This document shows, one piece after another, positions 4,496-12,053 of a stretch of 12,764 bases of DNA; position 1 is the stretch's first letter, and each line of letters begins with the position of its first letter. The translations under genes were made by a program, and so were the position numbers. Origin of the DNA: Candidatus Rokuibacteriota bacterium (GTDB taxonomy: Bacteria; Methylomirabilota; Methylomirabilia; Rokubacteriales; CSP1-6); NCBI GenBank assembly GCA_016179165.1, contig JACORX010000111.1:1-12764 (forward strand). Reading direction: 5' to 3'. The notes beneath the pieces were generated by a model. That model had not been told where the DNA came from and did no database searches. It saw only the letters and a list, made by a program, of their open reading frames with translations.

Positions 4496-7155
4496 GCACG
4501 CAGGCCTGGCACGCGCTCGACGCTCCCGAGCTGGCGGCGCTGCTGGGCGCTGATATCGGGGTCGGGCTGTCCGAGGAGGAGGCCCGCGCCCGGCTCGAGC
4601 GGGTGGGGCCGAACCGCGTCGGCGAGTACCGGGAGAGGCCGATCTGGCGGCTCGTCCTCGACCAGTTCGGGAGCCTCGTCGTCCTGCTCCTGCTCGGCGC
4701 CGCAGTTGTGGCATGGGGCATGGGTGAGCGCCTCGAGGCAGTGGCGATCCTGGCTGCGCTCCTCCTCAACGCCGCGGTCGGCGCCGGCTCGGAGTGGCGG
4801 GCGCGGCGTTCTCTCGCCAGGCTCCGCGCCTTGGCCGTGCCCCAGGCCATGGTGCGGCGAGGAGGGAGGACGCGCTCCATCCCGAGCGTCGAGCTCGTCC
4901 CCGGCGATCTCATCGTGCTCGAAGCGGGAGCCCAGGTGCCCGCCGATGCCAGGCTCGTCAGCGCTGCCGCGCTTCGGGTCAACGAGGCCTCGCTCACCGG
5001 CGAGAGCTTGCCGGCTGACAAGGACGCCCAGGCCCGCCTTCCGGCCGACCCGCCGTTGTCCGAGCGGCGCACGATGGTCTATCTGGGCACCGACGTCCTC
5101 GCCGGGACCGGCACGGCCGTGGTGACGGCGACGGGGCTCGCCACCGAGCTCGGGCGGATCGGCCAGCTGGTCGCCCTCGCGGGCGAGCGGGAGACGCCGC
5201 TCGAAGCGCAGGTCGAGGCCCTCGGCCGCCGCCTCGTGGTGCTGGCGCTCGCCATCTGCGCGGTCGTCGGCGTCGCCGGCATTCTCCACGGCGAGCCGAT
5301 CGCGCTCATGCTCGAGACCGCCATCAGCCTCGCCGTGGCCGCCATTCCCGAAAGCCTGCCCGCGATCACGACGGTGGCCCTGGCCGCCGGGCTCTGGCGG
5401 CTCGCGCGGGCCGGCGCCCTCGTGCGGCGGCTGTCTGCCGTCGAGACCCTCGGCTCCACGACGGTGATCTGCGCGGACAAGACCGGCACCATGACCGAGA
5501 ACCAGATGACCGTGAAGCGCCTCGTGCTCGACGGCCGCTCGTTTGCCGTCGAGGGCGGCGGCCGCTCGCCGGCGGGCGCCATCACCGGGGACGCGGGGCG
5601 CGTGGATGGCCGGGCCGATCCGGCCGTCCGGCTGCTGCTCACCGCCGGGGTGTTGGTCAACGACGCGCATGCCGCGCCTGGGGAAGACGAGCTCGCGCTC
5701 GGCGGCGATCCGACTGAGGCCGCGCTGCTGGTGGCAGCGCTCAAAGCGGGCCTCGATCCCGTGGTGCTCCGGCTGGCCTGGCCGCGCCGGCGCGAGATCC
5801 CATTCGACCCGGCGACGCGGCTGATGACGACGTTCCACGAAAGCCCCGAGGGGCAGCGCGCCCTCTTCGTCAAGGGCGGGCCCGGCGCGGTGCTGGACCT
5901 CTGCACGCGCCGGGAGAGCGCGGCGGGCCTGGCGCCGATGACGGAAGTCGAGCGCGGGCGCATCCGGGTCGACAACGACGCACTCGCGGCAGACGGGCTG
6001 CGCGTCCTCGCAGTGGCGTGGCGTCCGGAGGGCTGGCCGGCCGGGGGTCTTCCCGTCGATCTCGTCTTCCTCGGGCTAGTCGGGCTCGCCGATCCCATCC
6101 GACCCGGCGTGGAGGAAGCCATCGGCCGCTGCGCCCGCGCCGGCATCCGCACCGTCATGCTGACGGGCGACCAGCGCGCCACGGCAGAGGCGGTCGGCCG
6201 CCGGCTCGGACTACCGCCGGAGGCAATCCGGAGCCGCGTCACACCCGAGGGCAAGATGAAGCTTGTCGAGGAGTTGCAGAGACGGGGCGAGGTGGTGGCG
6301 ATGACGGGCGACGGTGTCAACGACGCGCCAGCGCTCGCGCGCGCGGACATCGGCGTCGCGATGGGCCGCGGCGGTACGGACGTGGCGCGCGAAGCCGCCG
6401 ACCTCGTGCTGACAGATGACAATTTCGCCACGATCGTCCGGGCGGTCGAGCAGGGGCGCGTGATCTACGCCAATCTCCGGAAGACCATCCACTTCCTGTT
6501 CTCCTGCAACCTGTCCGAGATCCTCACGATCTTCGTGGCGATCCTGCTGGGCTACCCGACACCGCTCCTTCCGCTGCAGATCCTGTGGATCAACCTGGTC
6601 ACGGACACCCTGCCGGCGCTCGCCCTCGTGCGCGATCCCGCCGAGCCCGATGTGATGACGCGCCCTCCCCGCGATCCCGCCGAGGCGCTGGTGACCTGGA
6701 GCTTCGGGTTTCGCATTCTCATCGAGGGGGCGCTTCTGGCGGCCGGCGTCCTCAGCGCCTATCTCTGGGCCGCGTGGCAGGACGGCCCCGGGCCGCGTGC
6801 AACCACCATGGCGTTCGTCGCCATCGTGCTCATCCACCCCTTCCAGGCGATGCACTGCCGGTCCGAGCAGACAAGCTGGTGGCGGCTTCCAGTCAACCCG
6901 CTGAGCTGGATGGCGCTGGGTGTCCTCGTTGCGCTCCAATGGGCTGCAGTCGGGCACCTGTCGATGAACCGGCTGCTGGGCACCGTGCCTCTCGCCCTGA
7001 GCGACTGGGGCGTGGTGGCCGTCGCGGTCCTCTGGCCAGTCGGGGTGGGGGAAGCCGCCAAATCCTGGGGTTGGCGGGTATCATTGAGGCACGCCCGCCC
7101 CACCGGAAGTGGTCCGGAGAGGCACAGGCGCAGTCAAAGCCTTTGGAATCCTTGA
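4492..7155 (+). CDS. P-type cation-translocating ATPase, Ca2+-type (P2A, SERCA-like)
   Basis: This is a full-length 887-aa ion pump of the inner membrane that couples ATP hydrolysis to cation export. Visible landmarks: N-terminal cation-ATPase domain about 5-75; actuator loop TGES at 169-172; M4 motif AAIPESLPA at 284-291; phosphorylation site DKTGTMT with D329; nucleotide-domain KGGP at 461-464; TGDQ at 558-561; hinge GDGVNDAP at 606-613; M5 NLSE at 673-676; M6 NLVTD at 701-705; and C-terminal helices to about 855. E287, N673/E676 and N701/T704/D705 correspond to the single-site Ca2+ ligands of SERCA site II, so Ca2+ (or Mn2+) is likely. PESLP and DKTGTMT are variants of the usual PEGLP and DKTGTLT. 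The start lacks a clear ribosome-binding site; expression probably depends on the sigma-54 promoter at 4082. The final 30 residues are a basic, non-conserved tail. Confidence 0.95.
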   Translation: MSTQAWHALDAPELAALLGADIGVGLSEEEARARLERVGPNRVGEYRERPIWRLVLDQFGSLVVLLLLGAAVVAWGMGERLEAVAILAALLLNAAVGAGSEWRARRSLARLRALAVPQAMVRRGGRTRSIPSVELVPGDLIVLEAGAQVPADARLVSAAALRVNEASLTGESLPADKDAQARLPADPPLSERRTMVYLGTDVLAGTGTAVVTATGLATELGRIGQLVALAGERETPLEAQVEALGRRLVVLALAICAVVGVAGILHGEPIALMLETAISLAVAAIPESLPAITTVALAAGLWRLARAGALVRRLSAVETLGSTTVICADKTGTMTENQMTVKRLVLDGRSFAVEGGGRSPAGAITGDAGRVDGRADPAVRLLLTAGVLVNDAHAAPGEDELALGGDPTEAALLVAALKAGLDPVVLRLAWPRRREIPFDPATRLMTTFHESPEGQRALFVKGGPGAVLDLCTRRESAAGLAPMTEVERGRIRVDNDALAADGLRVLAVAWRPEGWPAGGLPVDLVFLGLVGLADPIRPGVEEAIGRCARAGIRTVMLTGDQRATAEAVGRRLGLPPEAIRSRVTPEGKMKLVEELQRRGEVVAMTGDGVNDAPALARADIGVAMGRGGTDVAREAADLVLTDDNFATIVRAVEQGRVIYANLRKTIHFLFSCNLSEILTIFVAILLGYPTPLLPLQILWINLVTDTLPALALVRDPAEPDVMTRPPRDPAEALVTWSFGFRILIEGALLAAGVLSAYLWAAWQDGPGPRATTMAFVAIVLIHPFQAMHCRSEQTSWWRLPVNPLSWMALGVLVALQWAAVGHLSMNRLLGTVPLALSDWGVVAVAVLWPVGVGEAAKSWGWRVSLRHARPTGSGPERHRRSQSLWNP

Positions 7156-7164
7156 AGCCGGTGC

Positions 7165-7181
7165 TTGGCATCCCCGTTGCT
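7165..7181 (+). promoter_or_regulatory. Sigma-54 (RpoN) promoter of the HPF-USP-baeRF operon
   Basis: TTGGCATCCCCGTTGCT matches the sigma-54 consensus YTGGCAY-N4/5-TTGCW. GG (7167-7168) and GC (7179-7180) are 12 bp apart. It lies in the 64-bp gap between the ATPase stop and the HPF start; the predicted start near 7191 gives a leader of about 29 nt containing the ribosome-binding site AGAGGA (7208-7213). Confidence 0.8.
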
Positions 7182-7219
7182 GTTGGAATAGGGGCCGGAT
7201 TCCCACGAGAGGACTGACC

Positions 7220-7621
7220 ATGGCCATCGAGATCCAGGGGGTGGAGAGGGATCGGGCTCTTCGTGCTCGAGCGGTCAAGGTGATCGGGGCGGCACTCAAG
7301 TCGATCAAGGAGGAGCCTGTCAGGGCGAAGATCACGTTTTTTGACGACAACGGGCCCAAGGGTGGGCTCGGCAAGCGCTGTGCCGTGGACCTGCGCCTGC
7401 CGTACCGGCCGCCGATTCACGTCGAGCAGATTGCCGAGACGAGTCGGCTGGCATTCGACGGCGCTTTCGGTGCGCTCGAGCGCCAGTTGGAGCGCTACCG
7501 CGAGCGCGACCGCGACATCAAGCGTCGCCCGAAGAAGTATTTCGCCGCCAAGCGGCTGCTGTCCGGCGGCCCGCAAGGGCCGGCCCGGGCCAAGCGCGTC
7601 AGACGGCGGAAGGAGGTTTAG
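7220..7621 (+). CDS. hpf: HPF/RaiA-family ribosome hibernation factor
   Basis: This 133-aa protein belongs to the HPF/RaiA (S30EA) family, which binds the decoding region of idle ribosomes and protects or dimerises them. The beta-alpha-beta-beta-beta-alpha core spans about residues 2-95: MAIEIQGVERDRALRARAVK, the strand AKITFFDDNGPKGG at 36-49, GKRCAVDLRLPY, and the closing helix AFDGAFGALERQLERY at 78-93. The NGPKGG..KRC stretch is typical of a common non-enterobacterial branch. The protein is of the short type, without the S30AE C-terminal dimerisation domain; instead it ends in a strongly basic tail (100-133). ATG at 7220 follows AGAGGA by 6 nt. It is the first gene after the sigma-54 promoter and is followed 4 nt later by a USP gene. 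Confidence 0.88.
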   Translation: MAIEIQGVERDRALRARAVKVIGAALKSIKEEPVRAKITFFDDNGPKGGLGKRCAVDLRLPYRPPIHVEQIAETSRLAFDGAFGALERQLERYRERDRDIKRRPKKYFAAKRLLSGGPQGPARAKRVRRRKEV

Positions 7622-7625
7622 GGCC

Positions 7626-8072
7626 ATGAAGCGCATCGTCGTCCCTCTGGACGCATCTCCGGTCGCCGAATCTGTGCTGCCCGTGGTGGCTGATCTCGCC
7701 CGCGCAGGAGGGGGCGGTATCCGGCTGCTGCGCGTGGAGCCGCTGCCCAACAACTGCGTCGACGTTGACGGGCGCGTCGTCGCTTACGCGGACCAGGAGA
7801 TGGCGCGGCTCGAGGCGGAAGGGTTCGACTATCTCAGGAGCGTTGCGACCAGGTTGGGCGGGATCCACATCGAGTCGTGCGTGCGGTTCGGCGACCCGCT
7901 CGACGAGATCCTCAAGGAGGCGGACGCGTTCGACGCCGACCTGATCGCGGTAACGACGGCCGGCAGGAGCGGACTCGGACGGGCGGTGCTCGGCAGCGTG
8001 GCCGAGCGTGTCTTCCGCAAGGCAGAGACGCCCGTGCTCCTCTACCGGCCGAGCCGGGCCGATCTCGCCTGA
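7626..8072 (+). CDS. Universal stress protein (UspA family)
   Basis: This is a 148-aa single-domain USP, a cytosolic nucleotide-binding stress protein. It begins MKRIVVPLDASPVAESVLPV, the classic first strand and Asp of the family (D9). The C-terminal signature reads TTAGRSGLGRAVLGSVAERV: G113, nine residues, then G123-S124 match the ATP-binding G-9x-G-S part, while the first Gly of the G-2x-G element is Thr110. ATP binding is therefore likely but not certain. A strong AGGAGG (7611-7616) sits inside the end of the HPF gene, 9 nt before the ATG. The start 4 nt after HPF indicates one operon. Confidence 0.92.
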   Translation: MKRIVVPLDASPVAESVLPVVADLARAGGGGIRLLRVEPLPNNCVDVDGRVVAYADQEMARLEAEGFDYLRSVATRLGGIHIESCVRFGDPLDEILKEADAFDADLIAVTTAGRSGLGRAVLGSVAERVFRKAETPVLLYRPSRADLA

Positions 8073-8091
8073 CGCCGTGGGAGCCCCTGTG

Positions 8092-9219
8092 ATGGACCTG
8101 CGCGCCCGGATGGCTGAGTTGGCCAAGATCGGCAAGACGGAGGCCCCGGTGGTCAGCGTGTATCTGGACACCCGCTGGAGCGACGAGCACCAGCGGGACC
8201 GCGTCCGCATTTTCCTCAAGAACGAGATCGCCAAGGCGAGGGACGCCAGAAGCCGGCGCGCCGCCCCGGCCGATCTCGAGTGGATTGAGTTCGCGGGGGG
8301 CGAGCTGGTTTCTCAGGCGGCCGCGCCCGACGCGCGCGGCGTGGCGCTCTTCGCCTGCGAGTCCGCCGGGCTGCGCGAGGTACTGCGTTTTCGCACGCCG
8401 TTCGTCGACTCCTTTGCCGTGGACGACACGCCGTTCCTGGCGCCGTTGACCGCAGCCGTCCAGCAGACGCTCGCGACCCTCGTCGCCTTCGTGGACTCCG
8501 AGAGCGCACGCCTGATGCACGTGACCCGCGAGGGTCTGGGGGAGGAGGTCGCGCTCGCGACCGACATGCCGGGGCACCACAGCCGGGGCGAGTGGGTGCT
8601 GTTCGCTCAGTCGCGCTACGAGCGGCATATCCGCGAGCATCGAGGCCGTCACTTCGCCGCCGTAGCCGAGAGCCTCGGTCAGCTCATCGAGGCGCAGGGT
8701 GTGGAGCGCATCGTCCTGGCCGGGGAGCCCAAGAACGTGTCCGCGCTCCGCCGGGAGCTGCCGCCGCGGATCGCCGCCCACATCGTCGGCGACGTCTCGG
8801 CCGCCCGGCACGAACCATCGAGCGTGATCGTCGGCCGCGCCGTCGAGCTGATCTCTCACCTCGATGCCTCCGGGGATGTCCCGGCGGTGGACGCCGTCCT
8901 GACCGAGGCAGCCAAGAGCCGACAGGCCGTCGCCGGGGTGGACGAGACGGTCGAGGCGGTCAACAGGGGAGCGGTCCGTCGGCTGTACGTGCTCCGCGGC
9001 GTGCGCGCCCCGGCGAGCGACTGCCTGGGGTGCGGGGCGCTGTTTCCAGGAGTGGCTGAGGAGTGCCGGCTCTGCGGCAAGGCGCTTCAGGCGATTGACC
9101 TCGGCGAAAGCCTCGTCCGCCGCGTGCTCGCGGCGGGCGGTACGGTGGAGACCGTCGAGCTCCACCAGCGCCTGGCGGCAGTCGGCGGGGTGGCGGCTCT
9201 GCTCCGCTACCCGCTTTGA
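8092..9219 (+). CDS. Bacterial archaeo-eukaryotic release-factor homologue (baeRF / Balon-like eRF1-family protein)
   Basis: This 375-aa protein shows the three-domain eRF1/Pelota architecture. Domain 1, about 1-125, opens with APVVSVYLDTRWSDEHQRDR. Domain 2, about 127-235, opens with TLVAFVDSESARLMHV and contains the loop GHHSRGEWVLFAQSRYERHI at 161-180, where class-I factors carry GGQ. Domain 3, about 275-375, contains GVDETVEAVNRGAVRRLYVL, a four-Cys zinc ribbon (C311, C314, C325, C328) and the eRF1-like ending GGVAALLRYPL. The canonical GGQ is absent, so stop-codon-dependent hydrolysis is unlikely, although Q173 before RYERH might serve as in Vms1-like hydrolases. Balon, an eRF1 homologue, occupies the A site of hibernating ribosomes together with RaiA/HPF; the HPF gene two positions upstream makes a similar role attractive. 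GTG at 8089 is an alternative start; GGGAG precedes both. Confidence 0.85.
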   Translation: MDLRARMAELAKIGKTEAPVVSVYLDTRWSDEHQRDRVRIFLKNEIAKARDARSRRAAPADLEWIEFAGGELVSQAAAPDARGVALFACESAGLREVLRFRTPFVDSFAVDDTPFLAPLTAAVQQTLATLVAFVDSESARLMHVTREGLGEEVALATDMPGHHSRGEWVLFAQSRYERHIREHRGRHFAAVAESLGQLIEAQGVERIVLAGEPKNVSALRRELPPRIAAHIVGDVSAARHEPSSVIVGRAVELISHLDASGDVPAVDAVLTEAAKSRQAVAGVDETVEAVNRGAVRRLYVLRGVRAPASDCLGCGALFPGVAEECRLCGKALQAIDLGESLVRRVLAAGGTVETVELHQRLAAVGGVAALLRYPL

Positions 9220-9413
9220 CTGTCCAACGCCGGCCCGGCTGCACCTTCTGTTGGGCGCGGCGGGACCAGCGGCTCATCCGGCGCACGCGAACCGGCCCCG
9301 ACACCTTCACGCAGGACGAGCTGGAATGGGTGGTTTTCGTGCCGCTGATCGGCGAGCAGGGATGGCCGGAGCGGGTGAGACGCGGCGAGGCCGGGCGGAA
9401 GGGACAAGGGTGA
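9216..9413 (+). CDS. Possible small ORF of unknown function (65 aa)
   Basis: An open frame with TTG start overlaps the eRF1-like gene stop (TTGA) and ends in a TGA that overlaps the GTG of the next USP gene (GTGA). It encodes a 65-aa, Arg-rich peptide with CTFCWARRDQRL near the N-terminus and DELEWVVFVPLIGEQGWPER in the middle. Third-position GC is high (about four-fifths), like real genes here, and the frame fills the whole 190-bp gap. There is no clear ribosome-binding site, so translation would rely on coupling. It is not recognised as any family; it could equally be non-coding spacer. Confidence 0.4.
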   Translation: MTVQRRPGCTFCWARRDQRLIRRTRTGPDTFTQDELEWVVFVPLIGEQGWPERVRRGEAGRKGQG

Positions 9414-9841
9414 GGGCAAAGGTGTTCGGGCGGATCCTCGTGCCCATCGACTTGAGCGACCGGAACGCGCGGACGCTGAAGGTGGCGCTGGCGCTTGGCC
9501 GAGAGGCCGGAGCGAGCGTGACGCTCTTTCACGTCGTGCAGCAGGTGCCGGGCCTGGCGGCCGGCGAGATGCGGGCCTTCTATGACCGGCTGCTCACGGT
9601 GTCGCGGCAGAAGCTCGGCCGCACCGCCAAGGTCTTCGCAGCGAAGGGGATCACGGTCCGCTGTGAGGTGTGCGTCGGGGAGCCGGCTCGCGAGATCGTG
9701 CGCACGGCGGCCCGCTGGCGAGCCGATGTCATCGTGATGGGCTCGCACAGGGTCGACCCGAAGCGCCGCTTCGCGGCGTGGGGCACCACAAGCTACAAGG
9801 TCGGGATCCTGTGCCGGTGCCCCATCCTGCTCGTCAAGTGA
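9410..9841 (+). CDS. Universal stress protein, diverged ATP-binding loop
   Basis: This 143-aa USP starts with GTG (MRAKVFGRILVPIDLSDRNA), preceded by GGAAGGGA about 6 nt upstream. D14 and the strand ILVPIDLS are typical. Near the C-terminus, VIVMGSHRVDPKRRFAAWGT replaces the usual G-2x-G-9x-G-S/T motif: G111 and G125-T126 remain, the second Gly is Arg114 and the spacing is one residue longer. Nucleotide binding may be altered or lost, unlike in the first USP of the operon. Cysteines C85, C88, C135 and C137 are unusual for the family. The gene is in the operon that starts at the sigma-54 promoter at 7165. Confidence 0.9.
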   Translation: MRAKVFGRILVPIDLSDRNARTLKVALALGREAGASVTLFHVVQQVPGLAAGEMRAFYDRLLTVSRQKLGRTAKVFAAKGITVRCEVCVGEPAREIVRTAARWRADVIVMGSHRVDPKRRFAAWGTTSYKVGILCRCPILLVK

Positions 9842-9875
9842 CCCGCGCGCCGCGCACTCATGAGGAGGAGACTGA

Positions 9876-10157
9876 GTGATTCCACTCGAGACAGGGGCCA
9901 TCAAGATCGACACGCGAACCGCCGGGGTCGTGGTTCATGTCTGCCCGCGCGAAGGCGGTGTTCTGCTCATGATCGGCGAGCCCGGGGTCGAGGGCAGCCG
10001 CTCCGCCACGATGTCGTCTGAGCAGGCCGAGATGGTGCTCCACGCGCTCGGCCTCACCGTGGCGCGCATTCGAGAGGAGGCGCGGCTTCGTGCCGAGGAG
10101 CGCGCCGGGCTTGCGGAACGGCTGCTCGACCAGGAGGTTCGCCTAAGGGGGAGCTGA
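9876..10157 (+). CDS. Hypothetical protein, 93 aa, beta-rich N-terminus and helical C-terminus
   Basis: GTG at 9876 follows a very strong GAGGAGGAG (9862-9870) with 5-6 nt spacing, which fixes the start. The 93-aa product (MIPLETGAIKIDTRTAGVVV...) has alternating hydrophobic residues up to about 34 (VVVHVCPREGGVLLMIGEP), suggesting beta strands, then a charged helix at 47-90 rich in Arg, Glu and Leu that could form a coiled coil. It has no signal peptide or membrane segment and no family is recognised. It sits between the second USP and the 31-aa membrane microprotein, so it is probably a stress-operon accessory. Confidence 0.75.
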   Translation: MIPLETGAIKIDTRTAGVVVHVCPREGGVLLMIGEPGVEGSRSATMSSEQAEMVLHALGLTVARIREEARLRAEERAGLAERLLDQEVRLRGS

Positions 10158-10159
10158 TC

Positions 10160-10255
10160 ATGGTGCAGGCTGTCCGGGACCAGTGGCTGATCGCTCTCGG
10201 CGTGGTCGTCGCGGTGCTGGCGCTCATCGTGATCTGGCGGTGCCGGCGCCGCTGA
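10160..10255 (+). CDS. 31-aa single-transmembrane microprotein
   Basis: ATG at 10160 is preceded by AAGGGGGAG (10145-10153) at ideal spacing and lies 2 nt after the previous stop. The peptide begins MVQAVRDQWLIALGVVVAVL and continues as one uninterrupted hydrophobic helix (about residues 9-26), ending in W-R-C-R-R-R before TGA at 10253-10255. The basic end predicts an N-out/C-in orientation in the inner membrane. Small hydrophobic proteins of this kind often modulate larger membrane or stress proteins. The strong ribosome-binding site and clean charge distribution support translation; its partner is unknown. Confidence 0.65.
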   Translation: MVQAVRDQWLIALGVVVAVLALIVIWRCRRR

Positions 10256-10268
10256 GGCGGCCTGCGAC

Positions 10269-12053
10269 GTGAAGAAGCTCGAGATCGCGCGCGGCTTCGA
10301 CCTCATCGCGGACCTGCTCGAGATCAAGGGAGAGAATCCTTTCCGCATCCGCGCCTACCGGCGCGCCGCGCGAAATCTGGAGGCGCTCACCGAGGACGTC
10401 GAGACCCTGGCGGCCCAGGGGCGGCTCGACGAGGTCCCCGGGATCGGAGCCGATCTGGCCGGCAAGATCGGCGAGTACCTCGGGACGGGGAAGATGGAGG
10501 CGCTCGAATCGCTGCGCCGCGAGGTGCCCGCCGGGCTCGCGGATCTGATGGGCGTCCCCGGTGTCGGACCCAAGACCGCCAGGCTTCTCCACGACCGCTT
10601 GAAGGTCACCGATCTGGGCCAGCTCGAGACGTTGGCGAGGGCGGGCAAGCTCCGTGGGCTGCCCGGCATCCAGGCCAAGACCGAGCAGAACCTCCTCAAG
10701 GGCATCGCGCTGGTGAGGCGAGGGCAGGCGCGCATGCCGCTGGGGCGCGCATTGCCCCTGGCCGAGGAGATCGCACACGCGCTCGCGGGTGTCCGTGGAG
10801 TCAAGCGGACAGAGCCGGCCGGCTCATTGCGTCGCCGCAAGGAGACCGTGGGCGACCTCGATATCCTCGTGGCCTCGACCGATCCCAAGCGCGTGATGGA
10901 CGCCTTTGTGACGCTGCCCCAGGTGGCGGACGTCATCGAGAGCGGCCCGACCAAGGCTTCGGTGCGGCACCACGAGGGCATCCAGGTGGACCTGCGCGTG
11001 GTCGAGCCGGCGACCTTCGGCGCGGCGCTCCAGTACTTCACGGGCTCGAAGGAGCACAACATCCGGATCCGGGAGATGGCCGTCAAGAAGCGCCTCAAGA
11101 TCTCCGAGTACGGCGTCTTCAGGGAGCCCGGAGGAAGGCGCATCGCCGGCGCCACTGAAGAGGAGGTCTATGCCGCGGTGGGACTGCCGTGGATCCCGCC
11201 CGAGCTGCGCGAAGACTCCGGCGAGATCGAGGCGGCGCAGTCCCGCCGGCTGCCCGTCCTCGTGGAGCTTGACGACATCCGGGGAGATCTCCACTGCCAT
11301 ACGAACGCAACGGATGGGCACCATACGGTCGAGGCGTTGGTCGCGGCGGCGCGCGAGCGCGGCTACGCCTACGTCCTCGTTTCCGACCACAGCCGGTCCA
11401 CCCGAGTGGCGGGCGGACTGACCGCCGAGGAAGCCCTCGCCCACGCCGAGAAGGTCCGCGCCATCGGGCGGAAGCAGCGCGGCATCACCGTGCTGGCAAG
11501 CAGCGAGTGCGACATCCTGCCCGACGGCTCCCTGGATTACCCGGACGATGTTCTCGCGCAGATGGACCTCGTGGTCGCCGCCGTCCACTCGCGCTTCAAG
11601 CAGCCACGGGCCGAGATGACCCGCCGTATTTGCCGGGCGCTCGAGAACCCCTACGTCAACATTCTCGCCCATCCGACGGGGCGCCTCATCGGGGAGCGTG
11701 AGCCCTACGACGTGGATCTGGAGGCGGTTTTCGCCGCGGCCCGGCGCTACGGCAAGGCTCTGGAGGTCAACTGCTACCCTGAGCGCCTCGACCTGAACGA
11801 CGTCCACGCGCGGCGGGCGCGGGAGCTGGGCGTCCTGCTCGCCATCAATACCGACACCCACGCGCTCGACCAGCTCGACACCATGCGGCTCGGCGTGGCG
11901 ACCGCACGGCGCGCGTGGGTCGAGCCGGCCGAGGTGATCAACACCTGGCCCCTGGACAAGCTTCGAGCCTGGGCCCGCAAGACGCCCAAGCCAGCGGCGC
12001 GGCGCGCCGCCGCCGGGGCCGCCTTGGCACCGCTGCCGCTTCTTGATCTATGA
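10269..12053 (+). CDS. polX: PolX family DNA polymerase with C-terminal PHP domain
   Basis: This 594-aa protein is a full-length bacterial PolX, a gap-filling polymerase with a PHP nuclease domain used in base-excision-type repair. It contains, in order: an 8-kDa-like helical region (5-50), helix-hairpin-helix motifs VPGIGADLAGK (56-66), VPGVGPKTARLL (96-107) and a weaker LPGIQAKTEQ (131-140); the polymerase nucleotidyl-transfer site AGSLRRRKETVGDLDI (184-199) with D196 and D198, and the third Asp D241; and a PHP domain at about 337-565 with GDLHCHTNATDG (H342, H344), SDHS (D373, H374), E413, H440, H468 and NTDTH (D529, H531). All metal ligands appear present, so both activities are plausible. 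The start is GTG with a distant GAGG. It overlaps the acyl-CoA synthetase remnant downstream (ATGA). Confidence 0.95.
   Translation: MKKLEIARGFDLIADLLEIKGENPFRIRAYRRAARNLEALTEDVETLAAQGRLDEVPGIGADLAGKIGEYLGTGKMEALESLRREVPAGLADLMGVPGVGPKTARLLHDRLKVTDLGQLETLARAGKLRGLPGIQAKTEQNLLKGIALVRRGQARMPLGRALPLAEEIAHALAGVRGVKRTEPAGSLRRRKETVGDLDILVASTDPKRVMDAFVTLPQVADVIESGPTKASVRHHEGIQVDLRVVEPATFGAALQYFTGSKEHNIRIREMAVKKRLKISEYGVFREPGGRRIAGATEEEVYAAVGLPWIPPELREDSGEIEAAQSRRLPVLVELDDIRGDLHCHTNATDGHHTVEALVAAARERGYAYVLVSDHSRSTRVAGGLTAEEALAHAEKVRAIGRKQRGITVLASSECDILPDGSLDYPDDVLAQMDLVVAAVHSRFKQPRAEMTRRICRALENPYVNILAHPTGRLIGEREPYDVDLEAVFAAARRYGKALEVNCYPERLDLNDVHARRARELGVLLAINTDTHALDQLDTMRLGVATARRAWVEPAEVINTWPLDKLRAWARKTPKPAARRAAAGAALAPLPLLDL

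Noticed and set aside
3273..5072. Very long minus-strand open frame (about 600 codons)
   Set aside because: Only its last 234 codons are the Crp/Fnr gene; the earlier part runs antisense to the ATPase and CBS genes and is a by-product of high GC.
4285..5838. 517-codon minus-strand open frame opposite the ATPase
   Set aside because: Low-complexity, Arg/Gly/His-rich shadow of an unmistakable ATPase on the plus strand.
7103..7117. CCGGA-N5-TCCGG repeat about 80 bp upstream of the second sigma-54 start point
   Set aside because: Position would suit an activator site, but it lies in coding sequence and 5-bp GC arms are expected by chance.
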